The notes: generated by a model not told the origin, from the letters alone. A stretch of DNA of 64,000 nucleotides from Auriscalpium vulgare (GCA_019915015.1 JAHBBC010000025.1:372001-436000); one strand, 5' to 3'; shown: positions 11,198-22,511, counted from the first letter of the stretch. Program-made: numbers and translations.

Positions 11198-12322
11198 TCA
11201 GATCCAGTCGACGTTCCCCGGGCGCTGTTGCCCCCGTCAGCCCGCATCACACATACCGATTTCTTGACTCACCGGAAAATACCGCGGCTCCTCATACACT
11301 ACAAGCTCAACCCCAGCGTCTCGGCACCCTATCTCAAACTTCTTCAGCACCTCCGTCGACGAGCGGCGCGTCGCAGTCACGAGCCTCAGCTCGGACAACG
11401 CGCGCACGGCATCCATGAGCAGCCGCGCGCCCTCGATCCGCTCCTCGCCGAGGCCGTAGAAGTGGTACCCCAGATGGCGCAGCGCTCGCGGGAGCGGCAT
11501 CGCCTCCTGCGGCAGTGCCGAGAGAACGAGGCTCTCGACAGGCGCGAGCTGCTCGAGCACCGCACGCGGCACGGGTGTGGCGTAGCTCCCTGTGATGCAT
11601 AGAGAGCGCAGACGCGGGAGCACGCCTGACGCGAGGAGATGCCCACAGAGAACGTCATTTGACCACTCGATGTGCTGCAGCTCGAGGTCGCGGACCGTAC
11701 GCAGGCCGCCAATGGGCACAGCCCAGGGCAGGGTAGTATTCGCGAGGATTGACAAGGCTTCCACAGTAGGGTGTATGCGCATGGCAGCGGGCTCCGCATC
11801 GGTATTATCAAAGCGCGCGTGAACTTCCAGCGCGCGTGCGCTCGGCCAGATCGGCAGGAGGGCATTGGCGACCGTGAATGGGCCGGATACGCTAAGAAAA
11901 ACAGGGCGAATGCGCATGCTGCGCAGGCGCGCTACGAGCGCAGAAAGTGAGGCAGAGCGGGCGTTGCCGCCCACAATGAAGAGGCCCTCGACTTGTGAGC
12001 AGAGCCCGAGCAGCTCGAGGTCCTCAGCCATCCTGTTTTTGGCCTGCCCGATAATGATGGTGATGGAGCGAATATTCGAGGCGAGGTGGGGTGCTGCGCG
12101 GAGTGTGCGGAGGAGGCGGGTGTATTTGGATTTATTGTGATGGATGAGCTTGGGCTTGGAGACGGGCACGCGACGGAAGAGCAGACGCTGCGCGACGGGT
12201 GTCCACGCTTGACATACGAGGGCGCACGCACAGAGGGTGCGATAGTCGATGGCCTCGTGTTGACAGGTCATGTAAACCCAATCGACAACGAGGATTTGAA
12301 TGTCCAAGGGGACCCTCGCCAT
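11198..12322 (-). CDS. F-box-like protein, subtype A3 (copy 6)
   Basis: Minus-strand exons 12322-11273 and 11224-11198, 358 residues. It begins M-A-R-V-P-L-D-I and has WVYMTCQH in place of the usual WVYRSSQH, then ALVCQAW and RLLFRRV. Leucine-rich strands follow (VRDLELQHIEW, LPRLRSLCI, LRHLGYHFYG). A 48-bp intron (GTGAGT...AACAG) precedes the last exon, R-P-G-N-V-D-W-I-stop. It is the intact sister of broken copy 9 and is divergent from copy 7, with which it forms a duplicated block. Confidence 0.8.
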
Positions 12323-13112
12323 GAGATCGGAAAAAAGTGGCGGATGAGGAATTCAGGTCGCTACCATGAGCTTCAGAGTTTGATACAACGGCAATGAATG
12401 TATAGAACGCACCAAGAAGTCCAGTGCAAAGGATATATAATGGTCCTATGAATCGATCAGAGACCTCAACTGAACGACAAACGGGGGCCCGCACCGGGAT
12501 ACTAGTATGCTCTCTGAGAAAAATCAACACTCTTTTGATTCAGAGTCTCCCAAGGGTTGATTGTAAAGTATATCGCGGGGGACTGAAACTTGCTAGAAAC
12601 CAGCTGCGAGCGCGTAAGATGACGTGTGTATGAGTATTCTGGAAGTACGAGCCTACCTGCGAGCAGCGCAGAAGAGACGACGTGAGGTGCGCGTAGCCAC
12701 TCGCGGGCTTATATGAGTACGCGAGAAGAAAGCAAGACAAAAAGAAAGGGACCAAAGGGAGACGATGATAAAGGGAGAATGGAACTCGGAGATTAGATAA
12801 CTACGCGGCCGCCGTGCCGTAGTTGGGTTCCCACGCTCCGCCTTCCCCACTGCTGCCATCATCTCTCTAGAGTCCTAAGACTAGAGTCTACAGCCCATAT
12901 CGCTGCGACTGCAGTCTAAGGTCTACTCGCCCCTTCGATTCCTAGGCTTAGATCACAGGTATCAAGCAGCCCTCTGGTGGAAAGAACCAAGTAATAGGCA
13001 ACATTGGTGTGTATTCATTTCGTTTGCGCATGCTACATGCGCAGGTCTTCAATAGTTTTACAGCCATTCCACACTGCCGTTGACTCAGATCCCCAAGTAC
13101 CCGTACTATAGC
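12323..13112. repeat. Divergent promoter region, duplicated at 16912-17636
   Basis: The DNA between A3 copy 6 (minus) and A1 copy 7 (plus) aligns by eye with that between copies 9 and 10. Shared landmarks include ACGCACC(A/C)AGAA, an AAGTATATCGC segment, GAGACGATG(A/T) tracts and the leader ATGCGCAGGTCTTCAATAG just before the A1 start. It belongs to a block duplication and should contain both promoters. Confidence 0.65.
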
Positions 13113-14256
13113 ATGGCGAAGACTCCTCTCGACATCCACGTCGTCGTCATCGAGTGGGTCTACCGGTCCTCGCAACACGCAGCCATCGATTACCCCACCC
13201 TGCGTGCGTGCGCCCTCGTATGTCGAGCGTGGACACCCATCGCGCAGCGCCTCCTCTTCCGCCGCGTCCCCGTCCCCAAACGCCAACTTCTGACAAGCGG
13301 CTCCAACGTCATGCCCCGCTTGGTCCGCACACTTCGCACCGCAGCGCACCTGGCTGCACACGGCCGGTCCTTCAATATTGAGCTCGCGACCGTGACCTTC
13401 AAGGTCAGGCCTGAAGCTTCCGGTGATGCCCTGGAGGCGCTCGCGCTGTGCACGAACGTCGATGGCATCACCATCGACCTTTTCGGCGCCACTGCTGCGT
13501 TCATCGCATACTTGGACACGCTCCCTGTGCGCCCCTCCTACCTGAGCGTGTCCGGTCGGGACCGGGAAGTCGACCACGTCATCCAGCTCTGGCCAAGCGT
13601 CCACGTACTGGACATGGCGAGCTTTCTTACTGAAGACATTCATGTGCGCATGCCCCAGCAGCTGCAAGCGCTCGCCACCAGCACCCTGAATATGAGGAAG
13701 TACTGCTGCCTCCCTAACACCGTGGTGCCCGCTGGACTCCAAGACCTCGAGCTGAATTGCCACGGGGGATTGTTCCGCCCAACATTCGCCGCACTCGTCG
13801 CCTCTGGCCTGGCCGCGCAGCTGCGCTCGCTTTATCTTTTCGGCCATGGGGCCGAGGTGCTGCCACCCGCAGTCCTCGAAAAGCTGGCGGTGCTCGAGAG
13901 CCTTGTGCTCGACTGCCTCCCTACGGAGGTGTCCGGGATTTCATCCGGGCTCCCGGAAAACCTGCGTCATCTTGGCTACCACTTCCAAGTTCCACGGCAT
14001 CGGCCACGAGCGCAGCGAGAAGTTGCAGATCCTCCTGGATGCCGCGCGCACGCTGCCGAAGCTCGATCTGTTCACGGCGACGCGCTACTCGTCGCAGGAA
14101 ATACTAGAGGAGATAGAGAGGTGGTGTCGAGAGTGCGGGGTTGAGCTTGTGGTATACCCGGAGCCGGGGTGCTTTCGTGTGAGTGGCAAAATTGGCGAGC
14201 ATCCAATGCGAGGCTGACGATGGCGACAGCTCCCGCGGCACGTTGATTGGATATAA
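13113..14256 (+). pseudogene. F-box-like copy 7 (A1), frameshifted by a 7-bp insertion
   Basis: Starts M-A-K-T-P-L-D-I and is open and typical of A1 for about 290 codons. At about 13984-13992 the sequence reads TTCCAAGTTCCACGG where the paralogues read TTCCACGG: a 7-bp near-tandem duplication that shifts the frame. The correct continuation (HGIGHERSEKLQ through PGCFR) lies in the next frame, followed by a normal GTGAGT intron (14179-14229) and terminal exon 14230-14256 (L-P-R-H-V-D-W-I, stop TAA). A further 12-bp in-frame insertion lies near 13931-13950. The rest is so well kept that the break looks recent; a sequencing error is possible. Confidence 0.75.
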
Positions 14257-14610
14257 CACAAGTCACCGGACTGTGAGCGTCGTCATAGATGACCATAGGA
14301 TTCGATGTCACAATGAGGGTGCCACGAACGAATAATCGTCTTGCACCTCCGTTGAAGACTTGACAGGACTTGACGCAAGCGAGAGCACGTGATCCACACA
14401 TGCTGTGCTGGCACTGTCGAGTCTCGACCGTGTCGACTCTCTCTTGGTCAACTTCCTGCCTCTGAGTCTCCAAATCAACCAGCTTCTGCCCTTCCCTTGG
14501 GCTCCCTGGGATCCCGATTCTGAATCGTCAATTCCCTACGCAAACACATCAACACCGTACGTTTCCTTCACTGAAGTACTGCAAGCGCCTTACGCCTCGT
14601 GTTCCTCAGC
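14257..14610. other. Intergenic, 354 bp
   Basis: 3' flank of copy 7 and 5' flank of copy 8. No separate feature seen. Confidence 0.4.
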
Positions 14611-15693
14611 ATGGTCCCTTTCCCGCACGATATTCACGTCGATATCATCGACTGGGTGTACCGCAACTCGCAGCACGCAGGCATCGATCACCAGACGCTC
14701 TGCGCGTGCGTCCTCGTCTGCAAACTCTGGACCCATCGCAGCGACTTCTCTTCCGCCGCACTCAAATTGTAAACCACTTGCAAACCCGCAATTGGCTCCT
14801 CATAATTCTGCAAGACAACCCGCTTCCTAGGACGTACATTCGATCAATCCATTATGTGTTCCATCCCAGTTTCAAGATGAATTCAGACTTCCTCACCCTG
14901 CTCTTGCTCTGTTCGAGCGTTACCAGCCTCTCCCTAGGCTTCCCCATCGGCCGACCAGCCGAAATCCGCGACTTGATGGAACAGATTCGCGCGAAGGATG
15001 TGTGGATCACATCCCTTCAAATATTTGGCGGTCCGGGCGTTGTTTCCAGGTTTGCCAGCCTCTGGCCCGGCCTGCGGTGTCTCGCGCTAGGGCAAGCGAT
15101 CTTTGTGTTCCCCGAAATGGATATCTCGACCGTGCCGTTCTCGACACCGCGCAGTATGCTTGTGGATTCCCGGAGCAAAGGGGGCGCCTTGCTGATGATG
15201 GAGAGCACCGATGTGTCTTCGCTGCGCGAGCTCGAAGTGATTGGCAGCGAGTGGGATCCTAGATTGCACACCAGTGTTCAGCAACTTCACGGCACTCATT
15301 CTCGACGGCGCACTTCCCCCGCAAGCCGTCCTGGACCGCTGCACGTGCTTGAGGACCCTCGTCTTCGCCGGCTGCCCCACAGGTGCGGTCAAGCTGCCAG
15401 CAACTCTGAGGTACGTTGGGTACCACGTCGTCCTCTCGGAGATGGCGGCACCCAGCGCGGACGTGCAGTTCTTGATGCGCGCCCTGCGCCCGCTGCGGGA
15501 TTTGTCCATGGTGAGGACGACTCGAGCTCTATCCCCATCCGCCGTGAATGAGCTCCGGCTTGGGTGTGAGGAGATGCATGTGGAGTTCGCGCTCTACTGC
15601 ACCGCGGATGCGTTCAGAGTACGTGCCTTGCTCCTAGCTCGCATACCTTTGTACTCACACGTCTGTCCGCAGGGCGTCATGGACCTGGACTGA
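14611..15693 (+). pseudogene. F-box-like copy 8 (subtype B), two frameshifts
   Basis: Start M-V-P-F-P-H-D-I-H-V-D-I-I-D-W-V-Y is typical of subtype B. At about 14738 one base is missing inside the helix expected to read AQRLLFRR, and a second shift falls at about 15260-15285, after which LILDGALPPQAVLDRC continues in another frame. The last intron (15619-15672, GTACGT...CGCAG) is intact, but the terminal exon reads G-V-M-D-L-D-stop: the expected TGG (Trp) is TGA, so the D-W-I end is lost by one base change. Confidence 0.7.
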
Positions 15694-15777
15694 ATCTAGG
15701 TTACCACTCTGCGAGCTGTCCTAGAACGATAACAACCTATGACGAATTATACACATGGTCAAAAAGGCAGATAAATT

Positions 15778-16911
15778 TCAGATCCAGTCGACGTTCCCCG
15801 GGCGCTGTCGATCCCGTCAGCCCACATCGCACACAAAATACCGAACTCTTGACTCACCGGAAAACACCACGGCTTCTCATACACAACAAGCTCAACCCCA
15901 GCGTCCTCACACGCTATCTCAAACTCCTTCAGCACCTCCGGCGACGAGCGGCGTGTGACAGTCACGAGCCTCAACTCGGACAACACGCGCGCGGAAATCA
16001 TGAGCAGCTGCGCGCCTTCGATCTGCTCCTCGCCGAGGCCGTAGAAGTGGTACCCCAGATGGTGTAGCGTCCGCGGGAGCGGCATCGCCTCCTGTGGTAG
16101 CGTCGAGAGGACAAGGCGCTCGAGGCGCTCGAGCTGCTCGAGCACCGCACACGGCACGGGTGTGGTGTAGCCCCCGTGATGCAAAGAGAGCGCAGACGAG
16201 GGAGCACGCTGGAGGCGAGGATATGCCCGCATAGCACATCGTTTGACCACTGGATGTGCTGCAGCTCGAGGTCGCGGACGGTAAGCAGGCCGACAATGGG
16301 CGCAGCCCAGGACAAGGTGTCCGCGGAAATTGAGAAAGCCTCCACAGCAGGGTGTATTTGCATCGCCGTGGGCTCCGCGCCCGTTCTGTCATCGAACCAT
16401 GCGTTTACTTCCAGCGCGTGTGCGTAAGGCCAGATTTGCAGGAGGTCGTTGACAACCGTGGTTGGGCCGTGCACGCTAAGGAAACAGGGCGAATGTGCAT
16501 GGTACGTAGGCGCGCGAGCACAGGAAGGGAGGCAAAGCGAGCATTGCCGCCCACTGTGACTATGAAGATGCCCTCGACGTGCGAGCAGCGCCCAAGCAGC
16601 TCGAGGCCCTTAGACGTGCTGTGCTTGTCCCGCCCAAGAATGATGGTGACGGAGCGAACGTGCGAGGCGAGATGGGGTGTTGCGCTGAGAGTGCGGAGGA
16701 GGCGGGCGCATTTGGATTTGTTGTGATGGAAGACTTTGGGCTTGGAGGCGGGCCCGCGGCGGAAGAGCAGACGCTGCGCGACGGGTGTCCACGCTTGGCA
16801 TACGAGGGCGCATGCACAAAGGGTGCGTTAGTCAATGGCCTTGTGTTGACAGGTCATGTAAACCAATTGGACAACGAGGATTTAGATGTCGTCGAAGGGG
16901 ACCCTCGCCAT
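15778..16911 (-). pseudogene. F-box-like copy 9 (A3), stops and frameshifts
   Basis: Close relative of copy 6. The ATG at 16911 gives M-A-R-V-P-F-D-D-I and then TAA, where copy 6 has CAA, and a second stop falls near the IDY motif. Homology then passes through at least three frames: ALVCQAW and RLLFRRG; VVNDLLQIWPYAHALEV; and PVPCAVLEQL through VVYEKPWCFP. The final intron (GTGAGT...GACAG) and exon 15804-15778, R-P-G-N-V-D-W-I-stop, are still perfect, which suggests recent decay. Confidence 0.85.
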
Positions 16912-17636
16912 GAGTCTATGTTGCGGGGAGGGTTGATGATGATGTATGAAACTGCCATGACTTTGAGAATGCGATAACCTGGCAAGCGAAATATAACGCA
17001 CCCAGAATCCAGCCACGCACCGGAATACGCTCGTCGAGAAGAATTGATGCTCTTTTAATTCAAAAATTGAAGTATATCGCCGGCAAAATATCGACCCGGT
17101 GAGCAATGCAGGTGTGGAACGAGGTCGAGCTCCGGGCGATCGTGCCAAAAGTGAACCTGCGAGAGACAGGAGACAGAAAAGAGACGATGTGTGAATATAT
17201 GAGACTAGAGAAGAACGGGAGACGATGAGAAAGAGAGAACAAAATTAGATCAGAGTACCGTGACTACGCGGAGATGGTTCACACGCTTTGCTACGTCCCG
17301 TCACCCCATCACTGTTGCACAGCGCAGCCCGACATGCTCTAGAGACTGAGACTACGCCCACGCTCCCGTAAATCCAGCAGTAGGTTAACTAGATCAATAT
17401 CCGTTGCGTGCTTGCATCGCACTGAACACATTTTGCTACGACTGCAGTCCAAGGTCTGCTTGCCCCATTCTTGCCCCATTCTTGCCCCATTCTTGCCCCA
17501 TTCTTGCCCCATTCAATTTCCCAGGTTGAGCTCACACGGATGAAGCGGCCCTTTGGTAAAAGGAGCAAGGAATAGACAACAGCGCAAGCGTATTCGGCAA
17601 TCTGTGTTATTCTCGTGTGTAGTCTTATTTTCTTAG
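16912..17636. repeat. Second copy of the duplicated divergent promoter
   Basis: Counterpart of 12323-13112 between A3 copy 9 (minus) and A1 copy 10 (plus). It differs mainly by small indels and by amplification of an 11-bp unit at 17460-17514. Confidence 0.6.
17460..17514. repeat. 11-bp minisatellite, five units
   Basis: Five consecutive TTGCCCCATTC-like units. The matching place in the sister promoter (near 12925) has a single related unit, so the array expanded after the block duplication. Confidence 0.85.
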
Positions 17637-18837
17637 ATGCGCAGGTCTTCAATAGTTTCACAGCACCATTCCACGCTGCCGTTGACTCCGATCCCCAAGC
17701 ATCCGAGCCATAGCACGGCGGCGACCCCTCTTGACATCCACATCATCGTCATCGAATGGGTCTACCGGTCTTCGCAACACGCGGCTATCGATTACCCCAC
17801 CCTGCGTGCGGCCGCCCTCGTATGTCGAGCGTGGGCACCCGTCGCGCAGCGCCTCCTCTTCCGCCGCGTGCCCGTCCCCAGACCCAGCTCTTTGAAACCC
17901 GACTCTTATACAATGGCCCGCTTCGTCCGCACGCTTCGCACCGCACCCCATCTCGCTGGACACCTCCGCTCATTCTATTGTGAGCTGGGGAGCTTCAAGC
18001 ACAAGCCTGAAGATTCAGGTGATGCCATTGAGGCGCTCTCGCTGTGCACGAACGTCGATGGCATTACCATTCGCCTTTTCGGTGCCACTGCGGCGTTGCT
18101 CGCACACCTGGATACGCTCCCCGTGCGCCCTTCCTTCCTCAGCGTCGCCGGTCTGGCGTCGACCGTCGACCACGTCATCCAGCTCTGGCCACGTATCCGC
18201 GTGCTGGAATTGGGGACTGTGCTGAACTCCTCAGACACCCATGTGCGCATGCCCCGCGAGCTGCAAGCGCTCTCTTCAGGCACCCAGGATCTGAGGACGT
18301 ATTGCTGCGCGCCCGCCACCGTGGCGCCGGCCGGACTACAAGATCTTGAGTTGATCTGCCACGAGACGCTGTTCAGGCCAACATTGGCGGCGCTCGTATC
18401 GTCTGGCATAGCCGCGCAGCTACGCTCGCTTTATCTTTTCGGCGACTGGGCCAGGGTGCCACCACCGGCAGTCCTCGAAAAGCTCGCGGTGCTCGACAGC
18501 TTCGTGCTCGACAGCCTCCCGACGGAGGCCCCCGGACTCCCGCAAAACCTGTGTCATCTTGGGTACCACTTCTACGGCATCGGCCACGAGCCCAGCGAGA
18601 AGTTGCAAATCCTCCTGGACGCCGCGCGCGCGCTGCCGAAGCTCAACCTGTTCACGGCGACGCGGTACTCGTCGCAGGCAGTACTGGAGGAGATAGAGAG
18701 ATGGTGTAGAGAGCACGGGACTGAGTTTGTGGTATACCCGGAGCCAGGGTCCTTTCGTGTGAGTGGCCAAATTTGGGCAGTATACGATGTCGGGTTGACG
18801 ATGGCAACAGCGCCCGCGGCACGTTGATTGGATCTGA
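17637..18837 (+). CDS. F-box-like protein, subtype A1 (copy 10), shifted start
   Basis: Exons 17637-18758 and 18811-18837. The family start M-A-x-x-P-L-D is changed: the codon aligned with ATG is ACG (S-T-A-A-T-P-L-D-I). The only in-frame ATG upstream is at 17637, giving a 382-residue product with about 28 extra N-terminal residues drawn from what is leader sequence in copy 7. The body is intact and close to copy 4 (EWVYRSSQHAAID, ALVCRAW, RLLFRRV, NVDGITIRLFGA). A 52-bp intron (GTGAGT...AACAG) leads to R-P-R-H-V-D-W-I-stop. It could be functional with the new start or be an early pseudogene. Confidence 0.65.
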
Positions 18838-19264
18838 CGTGCGTCGCCGGCCTCTCAGGAACGTCGCCGGCATGCAAACTATTTGCGCTAGGATGTGTTG
18901 CGGTCGTTGCTGAGGAAGGTCATCCACATTCCACCGCTCTACGGGATAGGCATATAACCGGAATTTAAAGTTGCGGCGTATATGGATACAAGTACATGCA
19001 CTATTCACGGACTCAGTTCTGAGAACTATGATGTTGTCGGCCTGACCAGGGCTGAAACATCCTGTCGTCGCATGGTATGGAGGTGTAGATGGGGAAATGG
19101 CCTGTACGAGCAGGATTTTGACGGCGTTGAGAAACGGTGCTCACGCTGAAGAGGGCCAGGTGGTTGATTATTGAAGGTAAAGTCACCGAGGCGGACACTG
19201 AACGCGTAGGAAATATAGTCCTTGTGACTCGATGACACGAGCCCTACGAGATCGATCGCAGTCT
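18838..19264. repeat. 3' flank duplicated at 21095-21381
   Basis: Sequence after copy 10 (CATGCAAACTATTTGCG, then GTTGCTGAGGAAGG, CCACATTCCA, ATAACCGGAAT) recurs with small changes after the fragment ending at 21094. Both stretches lie between an A1 3' end on plus and a subtype B gene on minus, so they mark another block duplication. Confidence 0.65.
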
Positions 19265-20341
19265 TCAAATCCAGTCCTGGTCCATGATTCCCTGAACAGA
19301 AAAGTCAGTTAATGGTAGCACACATATAATGTCCTGACTTACACCCAACTCGACATCCAACGCCTCACACACGCGTCTCAGCTCCCCCAGGGCCGACGCA
19401 GAAAGCGCGGACGTCGCCGTCACCAGGCGCAGGCCCGGCAGCGCACGCAGCGCGTCCACGAGGGGTTCCATCGGCGCGCCCTCGTCCTCCATCTTCGCAT
19501 GAAAGCCAACATGCTGCAGGGTTCGCGGCAGCACCACCGCCACCCGGGGCCGATCCGCAAATACGAGCTTCTCCAGCGCACAGCAGCGGTCGAGTATGAC
19601 CTGCGGAGGCAGCCCACCATCGAGGGCGAGCGACGTGATCAGCGCAAGGGCAGGAAATTGCGCGAGAAGGCGCAGATGTTCTTGACTGCCCGACCAAATG
19701 CCGGAGATATCGAGCGAGCGCACGTCTGCGCACGTCTGAAACCACCGTCCTCTCGAGCATCCAGTGCGCACTGACAGGGTTGTGCCAATCGACCTTGAGA
19801 CACCGCGGAGCCTTGATCGGGCGCTTGATATCCCCAGTTGCGTCCCAATCGATGTTAATCTCAAGGCCTTGAAGATGGGGCCAGAGGTTGTTGCCCAGCG
19901 CAATGCCATCCAAAGCGCCGCTGATTCTCAGGAATACGGGGAGCAAATCCAGCGCGCGCAGCCTCTCCATCTGCTGGAAAGTGGGCATGAACATGTGCAG
20001 CGCGCGCACGTTCGGGCAGTGGGGGAGCAGGCCGAGGACGTCATCGTCGGGCAGGGCGTCGCGGGAGGAAGGGGTAGGCGATGCTGTGCACGTACTTGCC
20101 CAGGACAGGATTCCTGCGCACTCGCGTCGATATACTGCGCGCTCCGGGTGCGGCTGAGGCCCTCTTGCGGATGACTGGCCCAGGTCCGGCGAAGTAGGAG
20201 GCGCTGCGCGTGGACCGACCATGCTCTGCATACAAGGGCATATGAGAGGAGTGTAGGGCGGTCTATCGTGGCGTGTTGCGAGGTGCGGTAAACCCAGTCG
20301 ATGATGTCGACGTGGACGTCGTATGGGAGAGAGATCATCAT
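19265..20341 (-). pseudogene. F-box-like copy 11 (subtype B), several frame breaks
   Basis: Starts near 20341 with M-M-I-S-L-P-Y-D-V-H-V-D-I-I-D-W-V-Y, ALVCRAW and RLLLRRTW. Homology then changes frame near 20170, 20080 and 19740. The last break is a 10-bp tandem duplication (CAGACGTGCG twice) where paralogues read ADVSALRELEV. The C-terminal frame is good (LPPQVILDRC through VCEALDVELG), with a GTAAGT intron (19342-19292) and terminal exon 19291-19265, G-I-M-D-Q-D-W-I-stop. Confidence 0.8.
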
Positions 20342-20544
20342 CCTAAGGATCGTGAAGGTGTTGGCATCGGCCAGAAAAATGATTTCTGACACGATACGGG
20401 AAAGCAAGTCACCCTTGTGCTGAAAAACAACGCGAAGCTTCAACGTTCAACGACGTCGACGTGAGTTGGCAGCGGACTGAAAATCCGACGGGCCGCGCCG
20501 GTCCGCGCCTGCCCACTCCGCCCCGGGCCGGTCTCTCTGAGTCT

Positions 20545-21094
20545 GGGATCGGAGCGAGAAGGTCCAGATCCTCCTGAACGCCGTGTGCGCGCTTTCAAAG
20601 CTCAATCTGTTCACAGCGACCCGCCGCTCGTATTTGGAGGTTCTGGAGGAGATAGAGAGGTTTTTTTTTTCTTTTTTTCTTTTTTGGAATCATATTTATT
20701 GTCAACTTGGGGCACGCGGCCCCATGCGTGACATCGCTACACGTGGGCCCCCCGCCCTGCGCTCGCCCGGGACGAGACGAGGCTGGGACGGGGGCGCCTT
20801 GACTCGAGGGTGAGGGATAACTAACACCGGATGAACGAAGCATGGAGGGGGCGACGTGATGTGAGGGAGGCGTGAAGGTGGGGTGACGGAAGTGAGTGGC
20901 GAGTGGAGGCGATGGGGCAAAGCGGACGGGGAAGTGTGGAGGGGAGGCAGATAGAGAGGTTATATAGGGACGGTGGGGTGGATTTTGCGGTATACCCAGA
21001 GCCCGGGCACTTTTGGGTGAGTGACGAACTTGGCGAGCATTCGATGCGGGGCTAACGATGGCGACAGCGTCCGCAGCACGTTGATTGGATCTGA
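20545..21094 (+). pseudogene. C-terminal fragment of an A1 F-box-like gene, split by an insertion
   Basis: Only the last part of an A1 copy remains: LLNAVCALSKLNLFTATRRS up to EEIER, then an inserted element (20663-20948), then L-Y-R-D-G-G-V-D-F-A-V-Y-P-E-P-G. The final intron begins GTGAGT after F-W, and the last exon 21068-21094 reads R-P-Q-H-V-D-W-I-stop. Its 3' flank matches that of copy 10. Confidence 0.8.
20663..20948 (-). mobile_element. Retroposed transcript with poly(A) and target-site duplication
   Basis: The insert is flanked by a 13-bp direct repeat AGATAGAGAGGTT (20650-20662 and 20949-20961), of which one copy belongs to the disrupted gene. On the minus strand the insert ends in an A-rich tail (interrupted A runs, 20663-20686) preceded by AATAAA about 15 bases upstream. 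This is the signature of LINE-type target-primed reverse transcription of a polyadenylated RNA. The 260-bp body is C-rich and has no open frame I recognise, so it may be a SINE-like element or a retrocopy of a non-coding or 3' UTR sequence. Confidence 0.8.
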
Positions 21095-21381
21095 CGGACG
21101 TCTCCGGATTCAAAGTCACAGGAATGTCGTCGGCATGCAAGCTAGATGCGGTAGGATGTGGCGCGGTTGTTGCTGAGGAGGATATCCACATTCCAGCGCA
21201 CGACGTTGCGGCAGGTCTACGGGCAGGCATAGAACCGGAATATAAAGATGCGGCGCATACAATACATGATACGCACATTATTGACGAATACAATGCTGAT
21301 AAAGGTATTCTGATGTCGCGCGTGGACCCCAGCTGACCGGGGTTGGAATATCCTTCGTAGACGGCAGCTAGGCGGCGACGT
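21095..21381. repeat. Duplicate of the 18838-19264 flank
   Basis: Matches the 3' flank of copy 10 (GGCATGCAAGCTAGATGCGG, GTTGTTGCTGAGGAGG, ATCCACATTCCAG, GAACCGGAATATAAAG). It separates the fragment from copy 12. Confidence 0.65.
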
Positions 21382-22511
21382 CTAAATCCAATCCACATCC
21401 GTGACGCGCTGAACAGAAGTCAGATCATACCCTCACAACGGAAACGCAACATGCAGCTCACCCTGTATCTGCGCTGTCCATGATAGATCCCAAAATCCAC
21501 CCGGCCGATGTGCTTGCACACGCCCGCGAGCTTCTTCAAGGCAGTCTTCGACAGGGCCCGAGTCGCCGTAACCAGGCGCAAGGCCGGGAGCCCTTGCAGG
21601 AGTTGTACAATATACCGCACATCTGCGTCGTGCCACGTTATCTCTGCCAGCGAATGGCACCCAACATGCGTCAGGCAGCGCGGGAACAAAATCTCCTCCG
21701 TGTAGATCGGGAAGCTGGCGAAGACGAGGCTCTGCAGCCGAATGCAGCGGCCGAGCACGGACTGCGGGGGCAGCGGACCGTCGAGCACCAGCGACGTGAG
21801 GTGCGCGAGCGGATACATGCTCTGGAGCGTGCACGCGCAGTGCGGGCTCATCCAATACGCGCCGGACACTTCGAGCTCCCGCACCGCGGACACGTCGGCG
21901 CCGGTAAGCGACCACGCTCCGGCGGAGTAGCAATCCACCGTCGCACGCGGTAATTTGAGCAAAGCGCGGGACGCGGGGGTTGAAGCTGCGGTTTGATACT
22001 GTTCGAGCACGTTGCAGCACTGCAGGTCGGGCCACAAATCGATGAGGGCTTTGGCGGTGCTGGGGCGGCCGCCGTGCACTCCGAGGTACGTGAGCCGCAG
22101 GCCGAGGGCGCGGAGCCGCTCCACCAGGGAGTCCTCGTCGTATGCAGTGGATTTGAAAGTAATGTCCAGGGCGGAGACGTTTGGACATCCCTTAAGGAGG
22201 GTGAGGAAATCGTCTGCGGCCGCGGGCTTGGGCTTCGTGTCCAGAACGATGTTGACCCAGTAGATGAAGGATCCAAGGCGCGGATTTGCGCGCACGGCTT
22301 GAAGGAGCAGTTCGCGACGCTTGGGGCTGAGGGAAGTGTACTCGTCGAAGATGCGGCGGAAGAGAAGCCGCTGGGCGGGCTGTGTCCATGCTTTGCAGAC
22401 GAGAGCGCATGATGAGAGCGTTCGGCGGTCGAGCCTGGCGTGCTGGGAGTCGCGGTAAACCCAGCCAATGACTTCGGCGTTCACTTCAGGTGTTACAGAG
22501 ACTGGATCCAT
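21382..22511 (-). CDS. F-box-like protein, subtype B (copy 12)
   Basis: Minus-strand exons 22511-21462 and 21408-21382, 358 residues. The start M-D-P-V-S-V-T-P-E-V-N at 22511 sits just before GWVYRDSQHARLD, ALVCKAW and RLLFRRI; the open frame extends 24 codons upstream without family similarity. Subtype B landmarks follow: LTSLVLDGPLPPQSVLGRC, HVGCH, LRLVTATRALS. A 53-bp intron (GTGAGC...TTCAG) leads to R-V-T-D-V-D-W-I-stop. Intact. Confidence 0.8.

Noticed and set aside
12948..13847. 299-codon minus-strand frame opposite copy 7
   Set aside because: It is the antisense shadow of a family member; the same shadow appears opposite other copies.
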